DNA of 64,000 nucleotides from an uncultured Pelagibacteraceae bacterium (lineage in GTDB: Bacteria > Pseudomonadota > Alphaproteobacteria > Pelagibacterales > Pelagibacteraceae), in the NCBI GenBank assembly GCA_902581405.1, contig CACHOJ010000003.1, forward strand, positions 1 through 64,000, in the 5' to 3' direction. The position numbers and the translations under genes were made by a program. Positions 20,012 to 29,345 of the stretch are shown in pieces. The notes beneath the pieces are model-generated. The model was not told where the DNA came from and did no database searches. It saw only the letters and a program-made list of their open reading frames with translations. Each line of letters starts with the position of its first letter. The first letter of the stretch is position 1.

Positions 20012-21199
20012 TTAATAAATATAGTCCCGTGTGTTAGGAACAGAAATATTATCTTTGGATAATTGCAACTGAAATACAACCTGATCTCCCCATTTAAATG
20101 CCATTTCACAACTTGCTAAGTAAAATTCCCACATTCTAAAAAATTTTTCATCAAACATCCCTAAAACTACATCTTTTTTAGATAAAAATCTCTCCTTCCA
20201 ATTTCTGAGAGTATGTGCATAATGCATTCTAAGAACTTCAATATCAGACACAATAAGACCAGACTTTTCTATGGGTTTTGCTACTTCACTCAAGCTTGGT
20301 GTGTAACCACCAGGAAAAATATATTTTTGTATCCATGGTTGTGGGTCTCTTGGAGGCATTGAGGAACCAATTGTATGGATTAATGCTACTCCTTTTTCAC
20401 TCAAAAGCTTAAAAACTGAATTAAAATATGTTTTGTAAAAATTTCTTCCAACATGTTCAAACATTCCAACACTTACAACCCTATCAAACTTCTCATTTAA
20501 TTGCCTATAATCTATAAGTTTAAAGTCTACCTGATTAGATAAATTCATTTCTTTTGCTTTATTATTGCTATATTCAAATTGATTTTCTGACAATGTTATA
20601 CCTGTAACAGTAGCATTTGTTTTCTTTGCTATTGCTAATGCTAATGTTCCCCATCCTGAACCAATATCTAAAACTTTTTGATTTGGCTGAATATTTAATT
20701 TTTTTATAATATGATCGATCTTGTTACTTTGAGCTTGTTCAAGCGTATCATTATCATTTTTAAAATAAGCACAAGAATATTGTCTGTTTTCATCTAGAAA
20801 TAGATCATAAAGTTTCTCTGAAATATCGTAATGATGTGCAACATTTTCTTTTGATTTTATGATTTTGTTTAGATTTGTAAGATAGCCAAAAGTACCTCTT
20901 ATTTTTTTTATTATTGCTCCATATGAATTAATATTTCCTCGACCTATATTTTTAAAAGCTAGTTCTAAAAATTCTGTTAGTGTTCCATTCTCTATAACAA
21001 GAGATCCATCCATATAAGCCTCGCCAAAATATAAATCTGGATTTATAAGAAGCTTTTGCATTAACTTTTGATCAAGCAACTTAATTACTATTGGTTTTTC
21101 TTTTATTGGCTTACCAATTACATACTTTTTTGAGTTTGAATCTACAAGTTCAAAACCATCGTCTTTAAACAAATTATTTAAAAAACTTACTAAACTCAT
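20012..21199 (-). CDS. cfa: Cyclopropane-fatty-acyl-phospholipid synthase family methyltransferase
   Basis: Cfa enzymes use SAM to modify unsaturated acyl chains of membrane phospholipids. The 395-residue protein has the Cfa N-terminal domain, then the SAM motif LDIGSGWGTLALAIA in the middle, GITLSENQFEYS, and VGMFEHVG around the catalytic region; HTIGSSMPP and FPGGYTPSLSE are conserved in the family. An N-terminal ENVAHHYD segment binds the lipid head group in characterised homologues. It lies 1 nt after the DapA-family gene on the same strand. Closely related enzymes add plain methyl groups, so the exact product is open. Confidence 0.88.
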   Translation of the reverse strand: MSLVSFLNNLFKDDGFELVDSNSKKYVIGKPIKEKPIVIKLLDQKLMQKLLINPDLYFGEAYMDGSLVIENGTLTEFLELAFKNIGRGNINSYGAIIKKIRGTFGYLTNLNKIIKSKENVAHHYDISEKLYDLFLDENRQYSCAYFKNDNDTLEQAQSNKIDHIIKKLNIQPNQKVLDIGSGWGTLALAIAKKTNATVTGITLSENQFEYSNNKAKEMNLSNQVDFKLIDYRQLNEKFDRVVSVGMFEHVGRNFYKTYFNSVFKLLSEKGVALIHTIGSSMPPRDPQPWIQKYIFPGGYTPSLSEVAKPIEKSGLIVSDIEVLRMHYAHTLRNWKERFLSKKDVVLGMFDEKFFRMWEFYLASCEMAFKWGDQVVFQLQLSKDNISVPNTRDYIY

Positions 21200-21200
21200 T

Positions 21201-22085
21201 TTATGCTGCTTTTAATATCTCCATATCAAAATTAAGTTTTTTTAAATTTGACAACAGATCATTTTTTTCTGTTTCATCTAATAATTTCAAGGGAGGTAAA
21301 AGATTCTTATAAATTGAATTTTTTTCAGCCATTAAAGTATGAAGACTTGAAATTAAGTTATATTTATCAAAAGACATCCTTACATCACACAAATTTTGAT
21401 TTAGGGAAAGAGATTGATTGTTATGAAAGTTATCATAAATTTGTCTTGCTAAATTCCCTGTAACATTTGTTGTTGCAGTAATTATGCCATCACAGCCTAG
21501 TTCTAATCCTTTTAAAAGTTTTGTCTCAGATCCTGGAAAAATTGAAAAATTTTTTATTTTCAAATTTTCAAATAGATTATAACTACTGTCTTTTACACCT
21601 ACAATTTGATCAGGGAAAATCTTGACCAAATTCTGAATACATTCAGCACTAAATTTATAGCCAGAAAGTTTCTCGAAATTATACAAAATAATCTTACAGT
21701 CATTTACTTGTTCAATAATTTTTGAATAAAAATTTATGACATCTTTATCATTATATTTATAGTACGCAGGAGGCATAATTAAAAAAGTATTAAAATTCAT
21801 ACTTTTAGAAATTTTTATTAAATTTATATTATCTGCCAGAGAATTAAGGCCAGTGCCAATTATAAATTTATCCCTATATCTGCTTTTTGGTAACTGGTTG
21901 ATTAATTGAATTTTTTCGCTTAATGAAATCAATTGTGATTGGCCAGTACTTCCAAAAAAAACTGCTCCATGACAACCTGAGTCTATAACATTTTCTGCAT
22001 GCTTAATTGTATTATCAATATCTAGGGAAAGATCACTCTTAAGTATTGATAAAGACGCAGCAAAAATACCCTTTAATTCAATCAT
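21201..22085 (-). CDS. DapA/N-acetylneuraminate-lyase family aldolase
   Basis: The 294-residue protein is a class I (Schiff-base) aldolase of the DHDPS superfamily. It has the N-terminal GIFAASLSILKSDLSLD barrel start, the GSTGQSQLIS loop that replaces GTTGE in true DapA, the YNFEKLSGY catalytic Tyr region, and the Schiff-base lysine in GVKDSS. The loop differences suggest that it is not the lysine-pathway DapA but a keto-acid lyase such as a KDG or N-acetylneuraminate lyase relative. Specificity cannot be fixed from the sequence. It is directly followed by cfa, which gives no metabolic clue. Confidence 0.82.
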   Translation of the reverse strand: MIELKGIFAASLSILKSDLSLDIDNTIKHAENVIDSGCHGAVFFGSTGQSQLISLSEKIQLINQLPKSRYRDKFIIGTGLNSLADNINLIKISKSMNFNTFLIMPPAYYKYNDKDVINFYSKIIEQVNDCKIILYNFEKLSGYKFSAECIQNLVKIFPDQIVGVKDSSYNLFENLKIKNFSIFPGSETKLLKGLELGCDGIITATTNVTGNLARQIYDNFHNNQSLSLNQNLCDVRMSFDKYNLISSLHTLMAEKNSIYKNLLPPLKLLDETEKNDLLSNLKKLNFDMEILKAA

Positions 22086-22139
22086 GCAATAAAATTAATA
22101 TAAAATAAAATTTAGTAAAGTACTAATATTATTAAAGAT

Positions 22140-22646
22140 TTATATACTCTTAATTACTATTTCTTTCGCTTCATTCACAATTGATGCAAGCCTATTTAAT
22201 TCAGGACTTATATCAGGATGTATCTTTTTCATAATTTTTTTATACGAGTTTAAAATTTCGCTTTTTGAATATTTTTTTTTTGGATCTAAATTTAAAATTT
22301 TATATGCCTCTTCTAAATTCATACTCTGTTGGGGGCTTGTTTGATTAAAATTATTGAAATTAAATCTTCCTGAATTTCTTAGAACTCTAAACAAACCCCA
22401 AAGTCTTAATAATTGAAAAAGTGATATTCCTGCTTTAGTTTTGATTAAAGGCAAAATGGCTAACACAAAAGGTAAAGAAAAAATATATCTACCAGCATAC
22501 ACCATAGCAAAAGCTAGCAAAATTGAAGATAAAATTATTATTATCCTTATAAATTTTGAAATTTTTTTTGCAGATGTTCTAGCAAACCAATTGAGGATAA
22601 CGTAGACAATTAGGAAAATAATAACTGTTATAAAAAAAATATTCAT
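22140..22646 (-). CDS. Membrane-anchored J-domain protein
   Basis: The 168-residue protein begins with three closely spaced hydrophobic segments (about 1-22, 33-50 and 52-70). A linker follows, with a C-terminal J domain (about 110-168) containing the HPD motif in KKIHPDIS. The layout resembles the TIM14/Pam18-like DnaJ proteins of alphaproteobacteria, which recruit DnaK to the inner face of the membrane; that role is inferred. It is divergent from the prolyl oligopeptidase gene with an 18-nt gap and lies upstream of the aldolase gene on the same strand. Confidence 0.83.
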   Translation of the reverse strand: MNIFFITVIIFLIVYVILNWFARTSAKKISKFIRIIIILSSILLAFAMVYAGRYIFSLPFVLAILPLIKTKAGISLFQLLRLWGLFRVLRNSGRFNFNNFNQTSPQQSMNLEEAYKILNLDPKKKYSKSEILNSYKKIMKKIHPDISPELNRLASIVNEAKEIVIKSI

Positions 22647-22664
22647 ATATTAATAATTTTCTCT

Positions 22665-24740
22665 ATGAAAATACCACAACTTGAAAAAAAACCTGAGATA
22701 AAATCTTGTCACAATACAACATGGGAGGATAATTATAGCTGGATACATCAATCTAATATACTTGAAGTTCTGAAAGACAGTTCAAAATTATTACCAAAAG
22801 TTAGAGATTATCTCGAAAAAGAAAATGAATACTTCGACTTTCAAATGAATGATACCAAAATAATAAGAAAAAAAATTTTTGATGAAATAAAAGGAAGAAT
22901 AAAATTAGATGATGAGTCTTTACCTTATAAAGATAAAAACTATGAATATTGGACCAAAACTACTACAAAAGGTAACTACTCAATCAAATTAAGAAGAAAG
23001 ATTGGAGGAAAAAAAGTAGAAGAAATATGGAATGGAGATCTTGAAAAAGAGAAATTAAACACTGAATATTTTGGTTTAGGAGATCTTGAAGTGAGCTTTA
23101 ATGATAAATATCTTGGATATTCCCTCGACTTGAAAGGTTCTGAATATTATACAATTTATATCAGAGATATAAACTCAAATAAATTAATTACCGAACAAAT
23201 AAAAGAAACGAGTGGTAGCATAGAATTTAGTTTGGATGATAAATATATTTTTTATTCTAAATTAGATGAAAATCACAGACCTCGAACTATTTATAGGCAC
23301 AAGATTGGTACATCAGTAAAAGAGGATTTATTAATTTTTGAGGAAAAAAGTGAAGCATTTACTGTAGGAATTGGGCTAACTTCAGACGAGAAATATTTTA
23401 TAATTACAAGTTCTGACCATAACACCTCAGAGCAATATTTTTTTAAAGTTAATGAAAGTAACCCAAATCCAAAATTAATTCAAAAAAGACAAAGAGGTAT
23501 AATTTACTCTATAAATTCCTGGGATAACTATTTTTACAAACACACAAATGAAAACGCTGAGGATTTTAAAATTGATAAATGTAAAGATTTATTTGAACAA
23601 AAATGGGAGTCATTCATTGCTGCAAAAGAAGAGGTTTTAATTGGAGGCTTAGTTTTTTTAAATAATTGGATAATAAGATCTGAAACTTCAAATGCACTTG
23701 GTAAAATAATTTTAAGAGATCCTAAAACAAACAAAGAAGAGGAAATTCATTTCAGCGATGAAAGGGTAATAGTTCCAAGTGTATCTTTAATTCAAAAAGA
23801 TAAAAACACAGACAATGTATATTTATCATATTCCTCACCTAAAACTCCAGGAAGAACATTTTTATATAATTTAAAATCAAAAGAAAAAAAAATTGTAAAA
23901 GAACAAGAAATACCATCTGGACACAATCCATATGATTATATAGTTGAACGTCTTGAGTGCTCATCGCATGATGGAAGAATGGTTCCAATAACCATAACTA
24001 GACATAAAAATACTCCTGTGGATGGATCAGCTAATCTTTTACTTTACGGTTATGGCTCTTATGGAAATTCAATGTCTCCGGGCTTTTCTTCAACGCGTTT
24101 AAGTTTAATTGATAGAAATATAATTTGGGTTACCGCACATATTAGAGGTGGCATGGAAAGAGGAATGAAATGGTGGAAAGAGGGAAAACTCTTAAACAAA
24201 AAAAATACATTTGAGGATTATATAGCTGTTGGAAAATATTTGGTTGAAAAAAAATATACTTCTAAAGGTAAGATTATAGGAATGGGTGGCTCTGCCGGAG
24301 GACTATTGATGGGTGCAGTTGTAAATCAGGCGCCAGAGCTATTTTTAGGTTTAATTATGGCTGTACCATTTGTAGACTCTTTAACAACCAACCTTGACCA
24401 TTCATTGCCCTTAACTGTTGGCGAATTTGATGAATTTGGAAATGCAAAAGATAACAAAGATCATTTTGATTATATTTATTCATACGCTCCATACAACAAC
24501 ATCAAAAAAATGGATTATCCTCATATTTTAATAACAACAAGTCTTAGTGATAATAGAGTTCTTTTTGATGAACCAGCAAAATTTACTGCAAAACTAAGAG
24601 AATATAAAACGGACAATAATTTATTACTTTTAAAAACTGAAATGAATGCAGGCCATGGAGGAAAATCAGGAAGAGATGGCGCAATTGAAGAAATAGCCCT
24701 TGATTATGCTTTTGCATTAAAAATTGCCAAAAAAATTTAG
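22665..24740 (+). CDS. ptrB: Prolyl oligopeptidase family serine peptidase (oligopeptidase B-like)
   Basis: The 691-residue protein has the two-part architecture of family S9A: a seven-bladed beta-propeller covering roughly residues 70-410 that filters substrates by size, and a C-terminal alpha/beta-hydrolase domain. Catalytic residues are visible: Ser in GMGGSAGGLLMG (near residue 543), Asp in SLSDNRVLF, and His in NAGHGGKSG. The spacing and KWWKEGKLLNKKNTFEDYI are characteristic of oligopeptidase B, which cuts short peptides after basic residues. There is no signal peptide, so it is probably cytosolic. Confidence 0.9.
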   Translation: MKIPQLEKKPEIKSCHNTTWEDNYSWIHQSNILEVLKDSSKLLPKVRDYLEKENEYFDFQMNDTKIIRKKIFDEIKGRIKLDDESLPYKDKNYEYWTKTTTKGNYSIKLRRKIGGKKVEEIWNGDLEKEKLNTEYFGLGDLEVSFNDKYLGYSLDLKGSEYYTIYIRDINSNKLITEQIKETSGSIEFSLDDKYIFYSKLDENHRPRTIYRHKIGTSVKEDLLIFEEKSEAFTVGIGLTSDEKYFIITSSDHNTSEQYFFKVNESNPNPKLIQKRQRGIIYSINSWDNYFYKHTNENAEDFKIDKCKDLFEQKWESFIAAKEEVLIGGLVFLNNWIIRSETSNALGKIILRDPKTNKEEEIHFSDERVIVPSVSLIQKDKNTDNVYLSYSSPKTPGRTFLYNLKSKEKKIVKEQEIPSGHNPYDYIVERLECSSHDGRMVPITITRHKNTPVDGSANLLLYGYGSYGNSMSPGFSSTRLSLIDRNIIWVTAHIRGGMERGMKWWKEGKLLNKKNTFEDYIAVGKYLVEKKYTSKGKIIGMGGSAGGLLMGAVVNQAPELFLGLIMAVPFVDSLTTNLDHSLPLTVGEFDEFGNAKDNKDHFDYIYSYAPYNNIKKMDYPHILITTSLSDNRVLFDEPAKFTAKLREYKTDNNLLLLKTEMNAGHGGKSGRDGAIEEIALDYAFALKIAKKI

Positions 24741-24750
24741 TAAATTACAC

Positions 24751-24783
24751 ATTGAATTTTTAGGATTTATTACCACATATAAT
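24751..24783 (+). promoter_or_regulatory. Putative promoter of the small heat-shock gene
   Basis: ATTGAA at 24751-24756 and ACATAT at 24775-24780 are 18 nt apart, similar to the groES arrangement (CTTGAA-N17-CTATAT). A TATAAT at 24778-24783 overlaps the second element, so a housekeeping promoter is also possible. A start near 24785 would produce exactly the leader that folds into the two hairpins described next. Confidence 0.4.
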
Positions 24784-24785
24784 TA

Positions 24786-24836
24786 GTAAGTCGCCTAATG
24801 GGGCTTACATAAATTAACTTGCTTAACAAAAGGAGT
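24786..24836 (+). promoter_or_regulatory. ROSE-like RNA thermometer in the hsp20 leader
   Basis: Two hairpins can form. The first pairs 24786-24795 with 24800-24808 around a TAAT loop with one bulged G (24793). The second pairs ACTTGCTT (24817-24824) with AAGGAGT (24830-24836) across AACAA, hiding the ribosome site AGGAG and leaving G24821 bulged. The motif TTGCT opposite AGGAG with an unpaired G is the hallmark of ROSE elements, which melt at high temperature to let small heat-shock mRNAs be translated. The call is based on pairing by eye and on the gene it precedes. Confidence 0.72.
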
Positions 24837-24843
24837 GAATATT

Positions 24844-25290
24844 ATGACAAGTAAGGACCTATCAATCTTTAACTCGCTAAGACCGTTTTCTATTGGTTTT
24901 GACGACATGTTTGACCAATTTGAAAATATGCTTGGTAACGGTGGGATAACGATGCAATCAAATTATCCACCATATAACATTAGAAAGACCGGGAAAGACA
25001 ACTACTCAATTGAAGTTGCATTGGCTGGTTTTAACAAAAATGATGTTGAAGTAGAGTTTGAGGATAATTTATTAACTGTAAGAACAAAACAGTTTAATAA
25101 ATCAGAAGATAAAAATGAAGACGGTGAAATAATTCATAAAGGAATTTCACAAAGACAATTCGCGAGATCATTTACTATTGCAGATGATGTTAAAGTAAAT
25201 GGTGCTGAACTCAAGGATGGTCTTTTGACAATTGCTTGTGAAAGAATTTTACCGGATCATAAGAAAAAAAGACTTATTGATATTAAGTAA
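24844..25290 (+). CDS. ibpA: Small heat-shock protein (Hsp20/IbpA family)
   Basis: This is an ATP-independent holdase that binds unfolding proteins. The 148-residue product has a short N-terminal arm (LSIFNSLRPFSIGFDDMFDQF, the IbpA-like start) and an alpha-crystallin domain from about residue 35 to 135, with YNIRKTGKDNYSIEVALAGF and the closing strand GLLTIACER. A conserved RQFARSFTI lies between. I take the ATG at 24844, 8 nt after AGGAG, rather than the in-frame GTG at 24835, because that GTG overlaps the ribosome site itself. A perfect hairpin follows the stop. Confidence 0.95.
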   Translation: MTSKDLSIFNSLRPFSIGFDDMFDQFENMLGNGGITMQSNYPPYNIRKTGKDNYSIEVALAGFNKNDVEVEFEDNLLTVRTKQFNKSEDKNEDGEIIHKGISQRQFARSFTIADDVKVNGAELKDGLLTIACERILPDHKKKRLIDIK

Positions 25291-25305
25291 ATAATTTCAA
25301 CCTTG

Positions 25306-25327
25306 CTTGTGGGGTTCGCCCCACAAG
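25306..25327. terminator. Hairpin between convergent hsp20 and lipoprotein genes
   Basis: CTTGTGGGG (25306-25314) and CCCCACAAG (25319-25327) form a perfect 9-bp stem closed by a TTCG tetraloop, one of the most stable loops known. It ends immediately before the stop codon of the leftward lipoprotein gene. The T run after it is poor on both strands, so it may act as a weak bidirectional terminator or protect the hsp20 mRNA 3' end. Confidence 0.7.
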
Positions 25328-25630
25328 TTAAAAGCAACCACTAGAACTAAAAGCTATGATAGTCCCACTAGCATTTACCTCAAACCTTCTCTCGCATGGC
25401 ATACCGTACTTTTTAGTTTTATAAATTAAAACTTCATTACCTGTACTGTTGATAACATCTTCAGTAGGAGCTCCTAATTCCAATTTCATTTTATTAACAT
25501 CTTCACCAACAAATAATCCATATTTTTTATTTTCTTTTTCAGCTACCTCATCTGTTTTGTTTTTGATCGTTTGGCATGCAGTTGTTAAAAAAAGGATTGA
25601 TATTAATGTAACTAAGAATTTAAATTTCAT
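25328..25630 (-). CDS. Small lipoprotein, possibly SmpA/OmlA-like
   Basis: The 100-residue protein has a lipoprotein signal peptide with lipobox TTAC (Cys near residue 19). A short charged linker follows, and then a domain with LFVGEDVNKMKLELGAPTED and two later cysteines (MPCERRF, SSGCF) that could form a disulfide. The G-x-D-V-x(6)-LGAP pattern resembles the repeat of SmpA/OmlA (BamE) folds, but I cannot prove homology. It is divergent from the nucleoside-type ABC genes, with a 139-nt gap. Confidence 0.65.
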   Translation of the reverse strand: MKFKFLVTLISILFLTTACQTIKNKTDEVAEKENKKYGLFVGEDVNKMKLELGAPTEDVINSTGNEVLIYKTKKYGMPCERRFEVNASGTIIAFSSSGCF

Positions 25631-25769
25631 TATTTATATATATTACTTAAATGTGTCGAAAGATTAACTTAAAAGTTGAATAAATTATAAGTTTTCTATC
25701 AAAAATCTATTTATTTGTTGTATTTATTTAGCTTAATTCATTATTTTTATAATTAACAACAAGATTCTT

Positions 25770-27269
25770 ATGAACACAAAACTTAGGGTATCAGAAATAT
25801 CAAAAATATATCCAGGCTGTGTTGCCAACGATGAAATTTCATTGGAGTTTGGAAGTGGAAAAATATATGCCTTATTAGGAGAAAATGGTGCGGGTAAGTC
25901 AACTTTAGTTAAAATTTTATCTGGAGTCGTAAGACCTGATAAAGGTGAAGTTTTTTTAAATGATAAGAGTATTAAGCTGAACTCTCCACTAGATGCTAAA
26001 AAAAATAATATCGGAATGGTATTCCAACATTTCAATTTATTTGAAACTTTATCAGTATTTGAAAACTTGAGTATAGATAGCGATAAAAAAAATGAGGACC
26101 TGAGACTATCAGTTAATAATATTTTAAAAAAATATAATTTTAAAATTGATTTAGATATTCCAGTTTTAAATTTATCAGCTGGTCAAAAACAAAAAGTTGA
26201 AATTATTAGATGTTTAATCAGAAATCCAAAAGTATTGATAATGGACGAACCCACATCTGTCTTAACTGAACAAGAAACAGAAGATTTATTTGTTTCATTA
26301 AAACAGTTTTCAGACGATGGGATATTAATAATTTACATTACTCATAAATTAAAAGAAGTACTTTCACTTTGTGATGAAGTAGCGGTTATGAGAAAAGGTA
26401 AAGTAGTATCTGTAAGTAAAACAAAAGAAGAAAAAATTGAAACTTTAGCTAATAAGATGGTTGGAGAAAATTTAAGTACGATAAAAAAAAAAATTAATAA
26501 TTTCAAATATAGTGAAGAAATTTTAAAAATCTCAAATTTAAATTTTAGAAGTGACGACCCTTACGAAACAAACTTAATTAATTTAAATTTTTCATTAAAA
26601 AAAGGAGAATGTTTAGGAATTGCAGGGATTTCAGGAAATGGACAAAGTGAATTGTTTCAAATTTTAAGTGGAGAAATAATTACTGATTACACATCTATAA
26701 AATTTAGAGACAAAGAAATAAGTAAGCTAAATCCAAGAGAAAGAAGAGAATATCTAATGGCTTTTTCACCCGAAGATCGTATTTCCCAAGCTGCTGTTCC
26801 AGAATTAAAGATTTATGAAAATGTTGCATTAAATAATTTTAAATCTTCAAACTTTTTTGAAAAAGGATTAGTAAACGAAAAAAAAATTAAAGAACACTCA
26901 AAGAAAATACTCTCTAATTTTTCTGTAAATACTGATAATGTTGAAATGAAAAGTCAATTTTTATCTGGAGGAAATCTTCAAAAGTTAATTATAGGAAGAG
27001 AATTGATTACTTCTCCAGAACTCTTAGTTTGCTTCAATCCAACTTGGGGGCTTGATGTTGGTGCTATCAATTATATTCATGAAACTCTTATAAATATCAA
27101 TGAACAAGGTAAATCGTCTATATTAATTTCTACAGATAACGACGAACTTTTAAAATTAAGTGATAGGATATGCGTAATTTATAAAGGTAAATTATCCAAA
27201 ATCATGTATGTAAATGAAGTTACTCCTGAAAAATTAGGAATTTTAATGGGAGGAGGTTCAATTGATTAA
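25770..27269 (+). CDS. ABC transporter ATPase, BMP/nucleoside-type (two nucleotide-binding domains)
   Basis: The 499-residue protein contains two fused ATPase domains. The first has Walker A GENGAGKST near residues 36-44, signature LSAGQKQKVEI and Walker B ending LIMDEPTS. The second has a degenerate Walker A GISGNGQSE, signature LSGGNLQKLIIGRE and a Walker B with FNPTWGLDVG. This dual layout is shared by sugar and BMP-type nucleoside importers (NupA). The next genes encode two permeases and a BMP-family binding protein, completing the system. The 139-nt upstream gap should contain its promoter; none stands out. Confidence 0.92.
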   Translation: MNTKLRVSEISKIYPGCVANDEISLEFGSGKIYALLGENGAGKSTLVKILSGVVRPDKGEVFLNDKSIKLNSPLDAKKNNIGMVFQHFNLFETLSVFENLSIDSDKKNEDLRLSVNNILKKYNFKIDLDIPVLNLSAGQKQKVEIIRCLIRNPKVLIMDEPTSVLTEQETEDLFVSLKQFSDDGILIIYITHKLKEVLSLCDEVAVMRKGKVVSVSKTKEEKIETLANKMVGENLSTIKKKINNFKYSEEILKISNLNFRSDDPYETNLINLNFSLKKGECLGIAGISGNGQSELFQILSGEIITDYTSIKFRDKEISKLNPRERREYLMAFSPEDRISQAAVPELKIYENVALNNFKSSNFFEKGLVNEKKIKEHSKKILSNFSVNTDNVEMKSQFLSGGNLQKLIIGRELITSPELLVCFNPTWGLDVGAINYIHETLININEQGKSSILISTDNDELLKLSDRICVIYKGKLSKIMYVNEVTPEKLGILMGGGSID

Positions 27270-28335
27270 AATTGAAAAACGTAATGATGTTTCACCCTCA
27301 ATTTACTTTTTTACTCCAATTTTAGCTATTTTTCTTACTTTATTTGGTGGAGGAATAATTTTTTATGTCTTGGGTTTTAATCCTGTAGAAGCTTTAAAAT
27401 TTTTTTTTATAACTCCAATTTCTGACTTATATGGGTTTAGCGAACTTTTGGTAAAAGCAACACCACTTTGCTTAATAGCAATTGGTTTATCTTTTTGTTT
27501 TAAAAGTAATAATTGGAACATTGGCGCCGAAGGACAACTCATTTTTGGAGGAATTGTAGGTGGTGGGGTTGCTTTATTGTTTTATGGCCATGATGGTTTT
27601 TATGTTTTGCCAATTATTATTTTATCTGGCGCAATTGGAGGAATGATATTTGCAATGATACCTGCAGTTTTGAAAACTTATTTAAATACAAATGAAATTT
27701 TAGTCAGCTTAATGCTCGTTTATGTAGCTAAATTATTATTAGATTACTTAGTGGTTGGTCCGTGGAGTAATCCTGAAGGTTTTAACTTTCCTGAAACAAG
27801 ACAATTTAGTGAGTCTGCAAGGATGCCTATTTTATTTAATGGTTTAAGAATTCATGCAGGAATTTTTATCACTTTAATAACTGTATTCTTAAGTTGGCTA
27901 ATTTTATACAAAACATATTTGGGATTTCAGATAAAAGTTTCAGGTTTAAGTTTAAAGACTGCGAAATATGCTGGCTATAAAGGAAAGACTATGATCATTA
28001 TTGTTTTTATGATCAGTGGAGCATGTGCGGGTCTTGCAGGTGTCGGGGAAATAACTGGACCCATAGGTCAGTTACATAGAAATATTTCGCCTGACTATGG
28101 TTTCACAGCAATAATTGTTGCTTTCTTAGGAAGGTTAAATCCAATCGGAATTATATTTGCTTCACTGATTGTTGCTCTAACTTATTTAGGTGCAGAAACA
28201 GCTCAGATTTTTTTACAAGTTCCCAAATATACAGGTCAAGTTTTTCAAGGGATGATTTTATTCTTTCTTCTAGGATCTGATTACTTACTATTTTTTAAAA
28301 TAAAATTTTTAGGTTTAAAAAAAAATGAGCTTTGA
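27262..28335 (+). CDS. ABC transporter permease, BMP/nucleoside-type (NupB-like)
   Basis: The 357-residue inner-membrane protein has eight or more hydrophobic segments. It contains the family motifs PLCLIAIGLSFCFKSNNWNIGAEGQL and LKTYLNTNEILVSLML, characteristic of permeases of the BMP-dependent (RbsC-related) class. Translation probably starts at the TTG at 27262, since GGAGGAGG sits 6-13 nt upstream and the frame overlaps the ATPase stop by 8 nt. Its 3' end overlaps the second permease gene by 11 nt. It would form a heterodimer with that protein. Confidence 0.92.
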   Translation: MIKIEKRNDVSPSIYFFTPILAIFLTLFGGGIIFYVLGFNPVEALKFFFITPISDLYGFSELLVKATPLCLIAIGLSFCFKSNNWNIGAEGQLIFGGIVGGGVALLFYGHDGFYVLPIIILSGAIGGMIFAMIPAVLKTYLNTNEILVSLMLVYVAKLLLDYLVVGPWSNPEGFNFPETRQFSESARMPILFNGLRIHAGIFITLITVFLSWLILYKTYLGFQIKVSGLSLKTAKYAGYKGKTMIIIVFMISGACAGLAGVGEITGPIGQLHRNISPDYGFTAIIVAFLGRLNPIGIIFASLIVALTYLGAETAQIFLQVPKYTGQVFQGMILFFLLGSDYLLFFKIKFLGLKKNEL

Positions 28336-29257
28336 TTTAAATTTCATCGGTATATTGATTGGTGCAATTATGGCATCATCAGTCCCATTAATACTTGCTG
28401 CATCTGGAGAATTAATAACTGAAAGATCTGGTGTTTTAAATCTTGGAGTGGAAGGAATGATGATAATTGGGGCAATTTCAGGATTTGCATTAATGGTTAT
28501 AACAGACAACTTATTTTTAGCTGTGATTGGCTCAATGATTTCCGGTCTAATTATCTCTATAATTTTTGGGGTGCTTACACAATCGCTTCTCACAAACCAT
28601 GTTGCAACCGGACTTGCGTTGACAATTTTTGGTATCGGGATGTCAGCAATGATAGGAAAGAATTTTGTCGGAATACCAGGCAAAGAATTTCCTTTGTTAT
28701 TTGTTAATTTTAAGGAAAATATTCCTTTTTTAGGACCAATTTTATTTGGACACTCAATTATATTATATTTTGCATTTTTATTGCCTTTTTTGACAAATTA
28801 TTTTCTGAAAAAAACAAAAATTGGATTGATAATCAGAGCTGTGGGAGACTCACCAACATCAGCATCTAATCAGGGAATTAATGTAACTTTAGTAAGATAT
28901 AGTTGTATTCTTTATGGCGGAGCTATGTGTGGATTAGCAGGCGCTTATCTTTCATTAATTTACACCCCTCAATGGATAGAGAATATGACCGGAGGAAGAG
29001 GTTGGATTGCACTCGCATTAGTAGTGTTTGCAACATGGAGCCCGATAAAAGTTTTAATAGGAGCATTAATATTTGGTGGAATAACAATTTTGCAATTACA
29101 TATGCAAGCTGTAGGTTTAAGAATTCCAGTTCAATTATTAAGTGCATTACCATACATCATGACAATAATAGTTTTAGTTGTAATTTCTCGTGACAGTAGA
29201 AAAATAAAACTAAACACACCAACATCTTTGGGACAAATCTTCTATAAGGAAAAGTGA
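28325..29257 (+). CDS. ABC transporter permease, BMP/nucleoside-type (NupC-like)
   Basis: The 310-residue multi-span protein begins within the first permease gene. It has the typical opening of the second permease of this class, with ASSVPLILAASGELITERSGVLNLGVEGMM split over the first two segments, and later GINVTLVRYSCILYGGAMCGLAGAYLSL. The two permeases are distinct but related, as in NupB/NupC pairs. It is followed after 88 nt by the binding-protein gene, which has its own strong ribosome site. Confidence 0.92.
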   Translation: MSFDLNFIGILIGAIMASSVPLILAASGELITERSGVLNLGVEGMMIIGAISGFALMVITDNLFLAVIGSMISGLIISIIFGVLTQSLLTNHVATGLALTIFGIGMSAMIGKNFVGIPGKEFPLLFVNFKENIPFLGPILFGHSIILYFAFLLPFLTNYFLKKTKIGLIIRAVGDSPTSASNQGINVTLVRYSCILYGGAMCGLAGAYLSLIYTPQWIENMTGGRGWIALALVVFATWSPIKVLIGALIFGGITILQLHMQAVGLRIPVQLLSALPYIMTIIVLVVISRDSRKIKLNTPTSLGQIFYKEK

Positions 29258-29345
29258 TGTTAGCTATTCCAAAATAAATATTTTTTTTTATTAGAATCTT
29301 GCTTAGTTTGTAGTATCACAAAAATTAAATTTAAAGGGGAATCAA

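Noticed and set aside
24835..24843. GTG start for hsp20
   Set aside because: The GTG begins with the last G of the AGGAG ribosome site; the ATG at 24844 has correct spacing.
28315..28683. Pro/Ile-rich open reading frame antisense to the second nucleoside-type permease
   Set aside because: Low-complexity shadow frame opposite a well-supported membrane protein.
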